From the NCBI GenBank assembly GCA_017399915.1, contig JAFQAS010000059.1, positions 1-64,000 of the forward strand: DNA of 64,000 nt. The letters are read 5' to 3'. Positions 43,995 to 53,152 of this stretch are shown piece after piece. The notes under the pieces were generated by a model, which saw only the letters and a program-made list of their open reading frames with translations, had not been told where the DNA came from and made no database searches. The stretch is from Muribaculaceae bacterium. GTDB lineage: Bacteria > Bacteroidota > Bacteroidia > Bacteroidales > Muribaculaceae. Every line of letters begins with the position of its first letter. Positions within the stretch are counted from its first letter, which is position 1. The position numbers and the translations under genes were made by a program.

Positions 43995-45416
43995 TTAATA
44001 TATAATATAAGTTGCTAATGGAGCTAATTTGCCTTTTATCTTTCCGTTTTTTACTTTCACTATGTTTCCACTGACTTTATCGGTGTATTCACCATCAGCA
44101 AGTGTTGTGGGTAATTCATATTTACATTCTTTTGTAGAGAAATTAATAAGAGCAATGCCTTTAGAACCGCGAGCGACTTCAACGATAGAGCCGTTTTCGG
44201 TAGTGAATACTTGTTCTTGTTCTCCTTGCATTTCTTTTCGGAAGTTGTTTATTGCAACTACTGCAGGGTGTTTGAATTCGTCGTTACCTCTTTCTCCAAT
44301 ACGATTGTTGCCCCAATAGTTTTCGCGAGTGCTACCTGCAGGTCGGCTATAGAATAGCGGGGTGCCACCATTTCTTGCAGTAAGGAATACCCATGCAGCT
44401 CTAATTTGCTCATCACTCATACCTGCCGATTCGTGAGCATTGCAATAGGTGTCGTGTGATTCAACCCATGTAACAAGTTTTGACGCATCGACAGGGTGAT
44501 GCCAAGTTTTTAGATCAGAGGCATTGTATGAACCTTTATTGATTGCTTCGCGAAGAGCATGTCCATAGCTACTTGCTGTTTGATCGATATATTCGGCATA
44601 TTCAAGTTCTTTTACATTTTTGTCTTGAAGAACTTCACCATAAATAAATAGGCTATCGGGCATCAAAAGAGATAATCCTTTCACTCCCTCACGTCCGGTT
44701 GCTATGTCCCAAAAGTTATTTCGTTCCGATTTGGGATCAAGAGGGTCAGATGGTAATCCGATATGCTTAGCTGTGTCATATCTAAACCCACGCGCACCAA
44801 GATTAATCAAATCGTTGACATATTGTAGGTAGTAGTATTGGAAATCGGGATTTTCGGTATTTACATCAGGAAGCCCTCCCATTTCGCCAGTTGTACATTC
44901 CATGCGGTCATTCCATTTGGTTATTGGTTTGAACCCATTGGCATGGAATAGATTTTTATGCCCGCCTACCGCATTGTCAAGGCTTGGTAACACTGCATTA
45001 TGGTCGATAGCAGTGTGGTTAGGCAATACGTCAACTATAACTTTAACGTTATACTTATATGCACTATCACACATTGCTTTAAATTCATCGCGCGAGCCCA
45101 ACATATAGTTGCCAATCTTCCAATCGGTTGGTTGATAATAATAATACCATTTGCCTTTGATGCTATCTCCGGGTTGGCTGAATAGTGCCATTCCACCATC
45201 TTCACCTACATAGCAAGTATTGGCAGGAGAAGTCTGGACATAGTCATATCCAGCATTGGCAATATCTTTCATATTGTTGGCAATGGTATTAAACGACCAA
45301 GACCATGCATGTAGAATTACTTTATCTGAATTTTTAGTAAACTCAGATGCTGAAGCAACAGACATTAAGCCGGTAGCGGCAAATATTGCCGATAATGTTA
45401 TGAATTTGATTTTCAT
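43995..45416 (-). CDS. GH13 alpha-amylase, exported
   Basis: This 473-residue glycoside hydrolase family 13 enzyme hydrolyses alpha-1,4-glucans. It has a signal peptide (MKIKFITLSAIFAATGLMS) and no lipobox. The four conserved regions are intact: DVLPNHT (region I), GFRYDTAKH with nucleophile Asp214, IYGEVLQ with acid/base Glu261, and VESHDTY with transition-state Asp322. A short C-terminal beta domain ends ATYIIY. There are no SusC/SusD genes in this window. It has its own minus-strand promoter and is separated from the upstream PCMD operon by a terminator, so the link to that operon is only positional. Confidence 0.93.
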   Translation of the reverse strand: MKIKFITLSAIFAATGLMSVASASEFTKNSDKVILHAWSWSFNTIANNMKDIANAGYDYVQTSPANTCYVGEDGGMALFSQPGDSIKGKWYYYYQPTDWKIGNYMLGSRDEFKAMCDSAYKYNVKVIVDVLPNHTAIDHNAVLPSLDNAVGGHKNLFHANGFKPITKWNDRMECTTGEMGGLPDVNTENPDFQYYYLQYVNDLINLGARGFRYDTAKHIGLPSDPLDPKSERNNFWDIATGREGVKGLSLLMPDSLFIYGEVLQDKNVKELEYAEYIDQTASSYGHALREAINKGSYNASDLKTWHHPVDASKLVTWVESHDTYCNAHESAGMSDEQIRAAWVFLTARNGGTPLFYSRPAGSTRENYWGNNRIGERGNDEFKHPAVVAINNFRKEMQGEQEQVFTTENGSIVEVARGSKGIALINFSTKECKYELPTTLADGEYTDKVSGNIVKVKNGKIKGKLAPLATYIIY

Positions 45417-45451
45417 GAGTTATATGATTTAATAATTATTTTACGCAGTGT

Positions 45452-45459
45452 CAAAGATA
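45452..45459 (-). promoter_or_regulatory. Promoter -7 element for the alpha-amylase
   Basis: Minus-strand TATCTTTG, 36 bases upstream of the amylase ATG. No -33 TTTG at standard spacing is seen. Confidence 0.5.
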
Positions 45460-45493
45460 TAAATAAAAATTTTTATAAACTATTTTTATAACA

Positions 45494-45541
45494 AAAATCA
45501 CAAACAATTAATACAATTTTGTATTTCGTGTTTGTGATTTT
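45494..45541 (-). terminator. Terminator of the DUF4493/PCMD operon
   Basis: A perfect 12-bp inverted repeat (AAAATCACAAAC at 45494-45505, GTTTGTGATTTT at 45530-45541) with an inner ATACAA/TTGTAT pairing. On the minus strand it continues into TTTTTGTTA. Confidence 0.75.
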
Positions 45542-45548
45542 ATTATTG

Positions 45549-47123
45549 TTAGTAATCGTAGTCGAGAGAGAACTCGTCGACATGAAGCACTGAACCATCT
45601 CCACCGGTGAAGAAATCACCATATTTACTTGCTGATGCTACAATTACGATATATCGAGGCACGCGTTGAGTATCGCGATAATTGAATTCAACTTCAAATG
45701 GAGTATACTCAGGAACAGATTCGCCATATTGCAAACGTCCGTATGCGATTACATGAGGATCATTTTCATCAAATAGTTGGCGGTTGCTTGGGTTAGTGCG
45801 AATCTCAAACGGACTTTCCCAATCGGCAAGAGCGACCCAAACAGTACATGTGTCGGGTTGTCCGATTAGGTGCTTCATGGTTGTGTTTGAGTGGCTGATA
45901 GTAGCGCAGTTATATTTTAAATATCCTTTTAATTTTGTTGGTCGTTGAGTAAATTCTCGTCCAAAATGAAGAATACCATTTGTTCCGTCAGTGCGAACAT
46001 ATGTACCACTAAATAAGTTCCCTGCAGCCAACTTGCCAACTGCACCAATACCCACAAACTTAGTCTCTAATTTTGCCGCATAACCGGTTCCTGAAACGGT
46101 TTCTTCAGAAGGCACACTATTACTTTGGCCTAATGTTGTGGCACCTTTATTACCGGTGTCCCAATATGATACACCATCTTGTTCCCATGGATTCCAAACT
46201 TTATCATCTTTCCACCAAGAATCGAAACTTGAGTTGGGGACTTGAACTTCTGAACCAGTAGTGAATTCGATTTCTTCGCCATATTTGTTTCCTGAATAAG
46301 CGCGAGCTACATATGCGGTGTTAGGGTTAAGGTGAATAATGCGAGCGGTAAAGTCTCCTCCATTGTGAGTAACCCATTCTGAAGGAACTTTAGTCCATTC
46401 AGTATCAGTTGCTAATCTATATTCAACACCATTGTCATTTCCTACTTGAGCCGAACCATTCACCCATGCAACTTTAGTCCAAGCATCTACTCGATTGGTT
46501 ACAACTTCTGATTCGGTTGGGATTACATATATGGTCCATGTTTCGGTGCGACCATAGTCGGTAACATCAACAGTTACAGGAGAAGTAAAATCAATATCAC
46601 TACCTTCTATATTAGGAGTGATAGTTGATAGGCTTGAACCTAATTTAATTGATTTGACATTAACCTTTGTAATGTCAGCATTAGTAGAAACATATGCAAT
46701 GACACGTCGCGATGCAACATCGAAAGATGAAACACCGATTTGATTTGATACGGTGAAATAGCGTTCGATGTTTTGAACGGCAGAAATTACCCAATTATAT
46801 TCTTGATATAATTTAACCGTAACGTTGACCGATTGTGACAAATCAATACTACCGGTTAGTTGAGGTGCTACTATTGAAGCACCTTCGGTTAGAGTGTATG
46901 AAGTGATATTGACATTCTTAATATCGGCACTATCATTTAAAAATAATGTAATTTTACGATTTATAGTATCAATAGATGCCGTTTGTAATTGGTGTTCGGC
47001 TGTTATTGATATGAAGTTGGGCTGAATGCGAGGATATGGAACATCATTTTCGATGCAACTTGTAAAAGGAAGTATTGCAATTAAAAGAGCAAAAGTTATT
47101 TTTATATGATTTGTTAATTTCAT
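45549..47123 (-). CDS. PCMD-domain surface lipoprotein
   Basis: I start at ATG 47123 (524 residues, MKLTNHIKITFALL); the upstream in-frame codon at 47132 is TTG. The lipobox is LPFTSCIEND. Two Ig-like repeats follow (about 25-205), then a fibronectin-like segment (DTEWTKVPSEWV ... LNPNTAYVARAYSG). The C-terminal 230 residues match the putative carbohydrate metabolism domain (PCMD): VPNSSFDSWWKDDKVWNPWE, GYLKYNCATISH and the end VLHVDEFSLDYDY. PCMD folds as a jelly-roll and is presumed to bind glycans at the cell surface. It is the last gene of a five-gene minus-strand operon, 13 bases after the barrel gene before it. Confidence 0.85.
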   Translation of the reverse strand: MKLTNHIKITFALLIAILPFTSCIENDVPYPRIQPNFISITAEHQLQTASIDTINRKITLFLNDSADIKNVNITSYTLTEGASIVAPQLTGSIDLSQSVNVTVKLYQEYNWVISAVQNIERYFTVSNQIGVSSFDVASRRVIAYVSTNADITKVNVKSIKLGSSLSTITPNIEGSDIDFTSPVTVDVTDYGRTETWTIYVIPTESEVVTNRVDAWTKVAWVNGSAQVGNDNGVEYRLATDTEWTKVPSEWVTHNGGDFTARIIHLNPNTAYVARAYSGNKYGEEIEFTTGSEVQVPNSSFDSWWKDDKVWNPWEQDGVSYWDTGNKGATTLGQSNSVPSEETVSGTGYAAKLETKFVGIGAVGKLAAGNLFSGTYVRTDGTNGILHFGREFTQRPTKLKGYLKYNCATISHSNTTMKHLIGQPDTCTVWVALADWESPFEIRTNPSNRQLFDENDPHVIAYGRLQYGESVPEYTPFEVEFNYRDTQRVPRYIVIVASASKYGDFFTGGDGSVLHVDEFSLDYDY

Positions 47124-47136
47124 AAGGCACAATATA

Positions 47137-48003
47137 TTAGATGTTTATACCAAGTCCAAAGTTGATATTAAATAGGTTGAATTTGAAGTTGGCTCCGCTT
47201 GAGAAACGTGAACCTTCATCAACTCCGTTAGTCTTTTGATCTTCGTCGCGTAAGTATAGACCTAATACTCCAAAAGACACATTAAATGATATGTTTTCGT
47301 GAATAAATACGCACACACCGGGACTGAAGCTAAGTTTAGCCTCATTTACAGTGGTGCGAGTGTCGCTTAATTCTCCATTATAATAGCGTTTGAAAGCCGA
47401 GCGCCCTCCGCTATAAGAAAGCTCTGCCTCATTGAAAATTGCAAATCGTTTGAGATTGCTTAATCCAATATAATTACGATAGAAAACCGATACTCCATAT
47501 GATTTTGAATCATAGCTCACGTCTTTAATCGAAAAGTTTAAGTCTTCATCGAAATCGACAACAAAATTATCAATATTTGCTTTGCCTCGAGTATAGTTCA
47601 ATCTCATACCTATTGATTGATTATTCTTGAAGAAATATGATGCAGATGGTTTTATTGAGTATATTTCGCCTCTAAAATCAAAGTCTTTTAAAATAGAAAG
47701 TATTTGGACATCATCAGCATTAAATTCTCCATATGAAGCATTTAATCCAAATGCCCAATCGCCTTTTGGTATATATAAGTAGTTATAAAGACCACGATCG
47801 TAGCGACCAAAGTTCTTCTCTTTAATAATCATGCTAACAGTATCGTTACCAACTATAACTTTTTCATCGCATATAGATGGAGCTTCGGTTGCGATATTGC
47901 TGTATTTAATAGAGTCGGGTGCTGTATATTCTGTTGCTGTTGCACTTAATGATATAGACCCCATCATTAGTGCTGCAATATATATATTTAATTTTTTCAT
48001 CAT
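47137..48003 (-). CDS. Outer-membrane beta-barrel protein (paralogue 2)
   Basis: This 288-residue exported protein has a signal peptide (ALMMGSISLSATA) and a small beta barrel. It is a paralogue of the preceding gene, sharing YIPKGDWAFGLNASYGEFN, FYRNYIGLSNLKRFAIFNE and the ending NFKFNLFNINFGLGINI with a terminal hydrophobic strand. Two consecutive ATGs (48003 and 48000) are possible starts. It begins 2 bases after the stop of its paralogue, a tight coupling that suggests equal expression. Whether the two barrels form a heteromer or serve different lipoproteins is not evident. Confidence 0.83.
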   Translation of the reverse strand: MMKKLNIYIAALMMGSISLSATATEYTAPDSIKYSNIATEAPSICDEKVIVGNDTVSMIIKEKNFGRYDRGLYNYLYIPKGDWAFGLNASYGEFNADDVQILSILKDFDFRGEIYSIKPSASYFFKNNQSIGMRLNYTRGKANIDNFVVDFDEDLNFSIKDVSYDSKSYGVSVFYRNYIGLSNLKRFAIFNEAELSYSGGRSAFKRYYNGELSDTRTTVNEAKLSFSPGVCVFIHENISFNVSFGVLGLYLRDEDQKTNGVDEGSRFSSGANFKFNLFNINFGLGINI

Positions 48004-48005
48004 TA

Positions 48006-48767
48006 TTATAAATAAAAAGCAACTCCAAAAGAAATTGACATGAGGTTTAACTTAAAGTTTGCTAACGAACTCTTGCGGTCAGATACATAAATCTGGTCGG
48101 TTGTGGCCTTGGTGTGGGTATAATTAAAACCTACTATGCCAACATTCACTTCTATTGCAGAATAGTTGTTAAGAAACATAACTATACCGGGTGACACCCC
48201 TACGCCTATGGAGAAGTTCTTCTCATATGTTCCAGTCAAATCATCACCACTATCGTTGCAGAGTTTTGATTGACCGCCACCAACTTGTAGTTGCACTTCA
48301 TTAAAGAAGCCAAAACGTTTGCTCTTTCCCATGCTTATGTAGTTGCGAAACGCAGCAGTACCATAGTAGTTGTGACTTAAGCTATATAGGTTGTCAACAT
48401 CGTAATCTGTTTCAGAATCGATTTTAACTGTACCTGATTCTAATTTAGTCATTTGACGATCATATGCAAAACGTCCACCCACAGCCATGTCATCTTTAAA
48501 TGCATACATAGCCATAGGGCTTACTTTAAATGAATAGCTGTTGCCATTTAGGTTTTCTACGATGAAGAATTGATAATTGTCACTGTTTGATTGAGAGTAA
48601 TTTACATTGACACCGGTAATCCATTGTCCTTTTGGAATAAATGACACTTGCTCAAGATTGCGTTTGAATGGTTTTGGCTCTTGAGAGTTTATGGTATCTT
48701 GTGCATATGTAGTGCTACTTATGCATATAGCCAGTAGAGTGCATAATGTGATACGTAAAATTTTCAT
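48006..48767 (-). CDS. Outer-membrane beta-barrel protein (paralogue 1)
   Basis: This 253-residue protein has a signal peptide (MKILRITLCTLLAICISST) and a predicted 8-10 strand outer-membrane barrel. Shared motifs with its neighbour are FIPKGQWITGVNVNYSQSN, AFRNYISMGKSKRFGFFNEV and the ending LMSISFGVAFYL. It is 31 bases downstream of the DUF4493 gene in the same operon. It lacks an OmpA-like peptidoglycan domain. Function unknown; its place between surface lipoproteins suggests a membrane anchor or pore. Confidence 0.83.
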   Translation of the reverse strand: MKILRITLCTLLAICISSTTYAQDTINSQEPKPFKRNLEQVSFIPKGQWITGVNVNYSQSNSDNYQFFIVENLNGNSYSFKVSPMAMYAFKDDMAVGGRFAYDRQMTKLESGTVKIDSETDYDVDNLYSLSHNYYGTAAFRNYISMGKSKRFGFFNEVQLQVGGGQSKLCNDSGDDLTGTYEKNFSIGVGVSPGIVMFLNNYSAIEVNVGIVGFNYTHTKATTDQIYVSDRKSSLANFKLNLMSISFGVAFYL

Positions 48768-48798
48768 GTGAAATATTTGTTAGTTTATTAAATTCAAT

Positions 48799-50328
48799 TT
48801 ATTGAGCGATAAATGTAAGTGTTTTAGAAACCATATTATCGGCTTTATCTGTAATCGTTAATTTAAACTGATGTTGACCTGGGAACAATACCAAAAGTTG
48901 CATAAAATCAGTAATGTCAAAAGCAAGGTATGTTTTGTCTACAACAGCATCACCGGTAGGGAAGCCAAGTTCGCCTAATGGCCCTGCAAGTTCGCCCGGA
49001 TTCGCGAGGTCAAAAGTAGAGTCTAATCCCACTTCTTTAAGTAGATCTGGAGTTAATTGTTCGGAAATAATATCTACAACAAAGTTTTTTATGCCATTTG
49101 GGACATTTATATCAACTTTTGCAATAATGTTCTCAGTGATATAATTAGCACTATCTATGTCGAGAGTTTCACTTGTTATAGTAGGGGCTGATTGGTCGGT
49201 AGTAGGACCTTGTTGTGTTACAAATGTCAAGGTCTTTGATGTTGTATTACCTTTGGAGTCTACAACTGTTAATTTAAATTGATGTTGACCGGGGAAAATG
49301 TTTAGTAATTGCATAAAATCGGTAATATCAAAAGCAAGATATGTTTGACCAACTACAGCACTACCGGTAGGGAACCCAAGTTCGGTCAATGGACCAACAA
49401 GCTCGCCGGGATTTGCTAAGTCAAAGGTTGCATCTAATCCCACTTCCTGGAGCACTTCTTTTGTTAATTGCTCTGAGATGATATCAACAACAAAATTTTT
49501 AATGCCATATGGGGCGTTAATATCCACCTTGGCAATAATAGTGTCAGTGATGAAGTTTACTTCATCTATTGATATTGTTTCACTTGTGATTGAAGGTGCA
49601 TTGGGGTTTTCTACATTTTTCAAGTCGTCAAATGAGAAGCTAAAAGTATGAGATTGTCCGGCTTTTACATCAGGAAAGACTTTGTGAACTGAGAATGGCT
49701 CATTGTTTATAGTGCCACTAAATTCAGCTACTAATGAAGATGTAGCCGATGGCAAAGAGAAATATCCTGAACGAACTTCGTTACGAGAAAACTCAAGTGT
49801 TGCATCGTTGGTAATATATACTTTGGCGATAGCGTCATCTCCTAACACAGAGGCTAAGTCGGCAGAATATTCGACATTTACTTTAACATTGGCAAAACAA
49901 CAATTAATCTCATCGATAATTGTAGTTTCGTTTTTGTTGATAGATATTTTTTTAGAACCATAGAAATATGGTTTTTCCCATTCAGCGGGATTTGCTTCAT
50001 GTGATTTTACCTCGATAGTGTATTCACCTTTTTTTAAAGTAATATCATTGGGCATTTCGCCGTATTTCCAAGTGTTTATAATTCGTTGAGATTGTTGTTC
50101 AATAATGTTGATAATAAAATCAGAAGTGTTTGACGACCCCAAAATAGTAACAGAATCAACTTTTGAATTATTAGCATCGTAGATTGAATTATCAATCGAG
50201 ATGTCTAATGACGAAAGAAGCAAAGTGCCTTCTGTTTTCATAAGGTCTTCGCTATTCCAATCATTCTCATCGCATGCACTAAATAATGCGATGACAGAAA
50301 GTAGCAGTAGGTAATAAAATTTTTTCAT
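48799..50328 (-). CDS. DUF4493 lipoprotein with two near-identical C-terminal domains
   Basis: This 509-residue lipoprotein (lipobox LFSACDEND) has an N-terminal DUF4493 region (about 25-240: TEGTLLLSSLDISID, then YFYGSKKISINKNET, then VHKVFPDVKAGQSHTFSF). Two tandem domains of about 130 residues follow, starting at APSITSETISIDEVNF and APTITSETLDIDSANY. They are nearly identical over long stretches such as GIKNFVVDIISEQLT, TFDLANPGEL, TYLAFDITDFMQLL and FPGQHQFKLT. DUF4493 proteins are cell-surface lipoproteins of Bacteroidetes of unknown role. It is the second gene of the operon. Confidence 0.85.
   Translation of the reverse strand: MKKFYYLLLLSVIALFSACDENDWNSEDLMKTEGTLLLSSLDISIDNSIYDANNSKVDSVTILGSSNTSDFIINIIEQQSQRIINTWKYGEMPNDITLKKGEYTIEVKSHEANPAEWEKPYFYGSKKISINKNETTIIDEINCCFANVKVNVEYSADLASVLGDDAIAKVYITNDATLEFSRNEVRSGYFSLPSATSSLVAEFSGTINNEPFSVHKVFPDVKAGQSHTFSFSFDDLKNVENPNAPSITSETISIDEVNFITDTIIAKVDINAPYGIKNFVVDIISEQLTKEVLQEVGLDATFDLANPGELVGPLTELGFPTGSAVVGQTYLAFDITDFMQLLNIFPGQHQFKLTVVDSKGNTTSKTLTFVTQQGPTTDQSAPTITSETLDIDSANYITENIIAKVDINVPNGIKNFVVDIISEQLTPDLLKEVGLDSTFDLANPGELAGPLGELGFPTGDAVVDKTYLAFDITDFMQLLVLFPGQHQFKLTITDKADNMVSKTLTFIAQ
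48805..49600 (-). repeat. Intragenic tandem duplication, unit about 411 bp
   Basis: Two adjacent DNA copies encode the duplicated domains of the DUF4493 lipoprotein. The DNA is similar but not identical (many third-base differences), so the duplication is recent but has drifted. Boundaries are approximate. Confidence 0.75.
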
Positions 50329-50356
50329 ATAATTTATGTGAGTTAATATTAATTTT

Positions 50357-52897
50357 TTAATATGAGAATGTTAGATTGTCAATCCACAAAGAACTACCTA
50401 TAGAAGATGCCGAGGCAACATCATGAGAGGTGATTATTTTCATTGTCTCATCTTGAATTGACCCAATATTATTTGATGATGCAAACATTATTCTTAAATG
50501 AGTAGCTTTAATGCCAAAGCTCTTATATGAAAGAGGAACATTGAAGGCCGTATAGTCAGAATTTCCGGAGAAAAGAAATTCTCCATGAGCGATTTCGGTT
50601 TCATTATCTTTCGTTTTATTAATAATTGAGATAATTACAAGTCCTTTGTCGTGAAGTTGATTAATACTTGGAGTATATTTGTAATATCCATTTAGAGCAG
50701 TGGGACGAGAGCTAAAAGGAATGCCTTCGTCGTATATTTCGGTATTTGTTTTTGCATCAAATTTATATTCGCCTAAGAATAATTTACCCGCTGCACGATA
50801 TGAAATGTGTGGAATGTTTTTATTATAAGGCACATATTCTCCTTGTTTTTGTGCATAGTCGGTGATTTCTTCTCCGTTTGCGTCCCATGCAACACTTGAT
50901 AATTTCATCGCCTTTGAACCCGATATTGCATCGTATATTGTCATTGTAGAAGGTTGTAGGTACCAAGTATTTTTATTAGTTGATGATTCGTGAAAAGTCT
51001 TAGAGTTTACAGTTGCCCAGTTCTTTTTAGGAGTTGATACTATAACCTCAGTTTTATTTTGTTGATTATATATTGGCAAATGAGTTTGAGAATATTTACC
51101 ACCACTTAAAATAATGCAATTAATACGTTCTTTTACATCTTCAAAATCTCCATCGGGCACATTACTCTTTGATTCGGTAGTTGCTACGACTGTATTTGAG
51201 TATACTGCATTAGGGTTCCCTTTCATCATCGTCGCTTTAATTTTATAAGATGTTTCGGGTTTAAGCCCTGAAATGGAGATTATTCCATATGTGATATTTC
51301 GACCAAGTATTGCCGGCTCGGTATCATTCGCATAAATGCTAATGTTATTTGTGATTACTTCGGTTAAACTATCATTTTTTGCATTAATTTTAATATGAGC
51401 TTTATTGGCAAAAGCATCTACTTCGATAGTAAATTCAGGTTGAACGCGCTCAATGCCAATATTTGCTTTGTTTGATCCATTATATAAAATTTTAAGATCA
51501 GAGTTATTTACCCCATTAGGAATAGATAAATCAACCGAATATGTGGTGTCGTTTATCGCTGAAACGTTGTTGATATTACAAACACAAAATTCATGATTAT
51601 CATTCGAAGCAAGGAATTTGAGTTTGGTTGGGTCAATTTTGTTGGGAGAAGAAAGTGCGATGTTTGTTTTATTGATTCCGATGATTGCTTTTGGAGTATT
51701 ATTGACATTGATTTCAATAGGAGCAACTGAAACATAAAAGGTGAGAGGATTATTAATTTTAGAGAACTTATCTTTAGCGATAATCGTAAACGTTGAAATA
51801 TTATTCGATTCTTCTATTACCGGGATGTTAGATAATAGATTGGTAAAATCTAATGACGCTATATTTGATGAATTATTCCATAACCCATCAATTTTAAGCC
51901 CCATTGAAGAAAGTGTGTTTTTGTGTTCTTCAGAGGCATTAACCAATTCAATTTCATTAGGGAAACCTGAATTAATTAGTGATTTTGATTGAGTAGTTAA
52001 TACTATTTCTTTAAACCCTGAAGCAGATGTTATATTGGCGACGATTGGGACGCTCATTTTGCAACCTTCTTCCAAATTTATAGTTTCATTGTTGTGAACG
52101 CCAATGGTTGCAACTTCAGGAGCAGGAGATTTCATCATTTCATCGCTAATATTTAGCGCGATGTTTTCAGTCGCTGCAGAATCATCAAAGGAAATTAATA
52201 ATTCTTCGGTTCCGTTTTCTCCAATATTTACATCAAATGTGATGTGATATAAATGTTGAGCAAGTGCATTAGTTATTTCAGCTGGTTGAAATGTAGCACT
52301 TACGCCGTTTTTTTTCGTAAGACTTGTTATGATTGATATTTTGCCGGGATTTAAATACAATGGTCGGGTTTCATCTTTATCGTATGAAAAATAAGCTCCA
52401 CCCTCGGAATGAATTAAAATATTGAATTTCTCGAAAAAGTTTTTAAAAGCATCGGTATAAGTTATAGTTACCAATGAATTTGCCAATTTACAGTCTATAT
52501 TGGCATTTGTAGTAGTATTCTCTGAAACTTGTATGGTTGTGTTGCCAATAAAATAAGGGCAATCAAATCCTTCGATTTCATTATTGCCATATGATGCTGT
52601 TAATGTATATGATCCACTCCTAAAAAGTTTATTTTGTGGGAAATTAACAAAAGTATCCCATGATTGTGAAACATTGCCATCGTTACTATTCATAAGGATG
52701 GAAAAATCATCGGGTTGTGGGATTAATATTGAAGGGGGGGCTTGGGATGATGTGATTATAGACGGATTAATATTTAGGTTGAGATTTACCATTCCGCTTC
52801 CAATCCCAGTAGGAGAGTCGTCGGAAGAGCATGAGGACAATCCAAGAGTTATAATAAGAAATAATAATTGAATGATAAATTTCTTACAAATAGTCAT
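50357..52897 (-). CDS. Large DUF4493-PCMD surface lipoprotein
   Basis: This 846-residue lipoprotein (lipobox LGLSSCSSDDSP) heads the operon. It reads as an N-terminal DUF4493 region (about 30-250, with DGNVSQSWDTFVNFPQNKLF and CPYFIGNTTIQVSENTT), a diverged relative of the 130-residue domain in its neighbour (from APEVATIGVHNNETINL), further Ig-like segments, and a C-terminal PCMD-type module from about residue 600 (VPDGDFEDVKERINCIILSG, YYKYTPSINQLHDKG, ending SSLWIDNLTFSY). It joins the two modules that are separate elsewhere in the operon. A surface carbohydrate-binding role is inferred from PCMD; there is no direct evidence. Confidence 0.82.
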   Translation of the reverse strand: MTICKKFIIQLLFLIITLGLSSCSSDDSPTGIGSGMVNLNLNINPSIITSSQAPPSILIPQPDDFSILMNSNDGNVSQSWDTFVNFPQNKLFRSGSYTLTASYGNNEIEGFDCPYFIGNTTIQVSENTTTNANIDCKLANSLVTITYTDAFKNFFEKFNILIHSEGGAYFSYDKDETRPLYLNPGKISIITSLTKKNGVSATFQPAEITNALAQHLYHITFDVNIGENGTEELLISFDDSAATENIALNISDEMMKSPAPEVATIGVHNNETINLEEGCKMSVPIVANITSASGFKEIVLTTQSKSLINSGFPNEIELVNASEEHKNTLSSMGLKIDGLWNNSSNIASLDFTNLLSNIPVIEESNNISTFTIIAKDKFSKINNPLTFYVSVAPIEINVNNTPKAIIGINKTNIALSSPNKIDPTKLKFLASNDNHEFCVCNINNVSAINDTTYSVDLSIPNGVNNSDLKILYNGSNKANIGIERVQPEFTIEVDAFANKAHIKINAKNDSLTEVITNNISIYANDTEPAILGRNITYGIISISGLKPETSYKIKATMMKGNPNAVYSNTVVATTESKSNVPDGDFEDVKERINCIILSGGKYSQTHLPIYNQQNKTEVIVSTPKKNWATVNSKTFHESSTNKNTWYLQPSTMTIYDAISGSKAMKLSSVAWDANGEEITDYAQKQGEYVPYNKNIPHISYRAAGKLFLGEYKFDAKTNTEIYDEGIPFSSRPTALNGYYKYTPSINQLHDKGLVIISIINKTKDNETEIAHGEFLFSGNSDYTAFNVPLSYKSFGIKATHLRIMFASSNNIGSIQDETMKIITSHDVASASSIGSSLWIDNLTFSY

Positions 52898-52945
52898 TTA
52901 TGTTAATTCTAAGAATAGTGAAAAGATTATTGTATTATTAACTTG

Positions 52946-52953
52946 TAAAGTTA
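52946..52953 (-). promoter_or_regulatory. Possible promoter -7 element of the DUF4493/PCMD operon
   Basis: Minus-strand TAACTTTA, 7 of 8 to consensus, 49 bases upstream of the first gene. No convincing -33 box. Confidence 0.35.
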
Positions 52954-53076
52954 CATCATTTTGTTCATAATAGTGGTATTCTTATGGTTAAAATAAATTA
53001 ACATTTAGTAGGGGATAACATACTTGTATTTATAATTTAGATTTACGTATTTTAAGGATATGAAAAATCAGAAAAT

Positions 53077-53109
53077 ATTGGGTTATTGGAAAAATATAAA
53101 TTATCTTTG
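53077..53109 (+). promoter_or_regulatory. Promoter of the nucleotide-sugar dehydratase
   Basis: ATTG (53077-53080), a 21-base spacer and TATCTTTG (53102-53109), 44 bases before the ATG. Confidence 0.55.
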
Positions 53110-53152
53110 TAGAAAATAACGCGCTAAATTATAATTAATAATCATAAATCAT

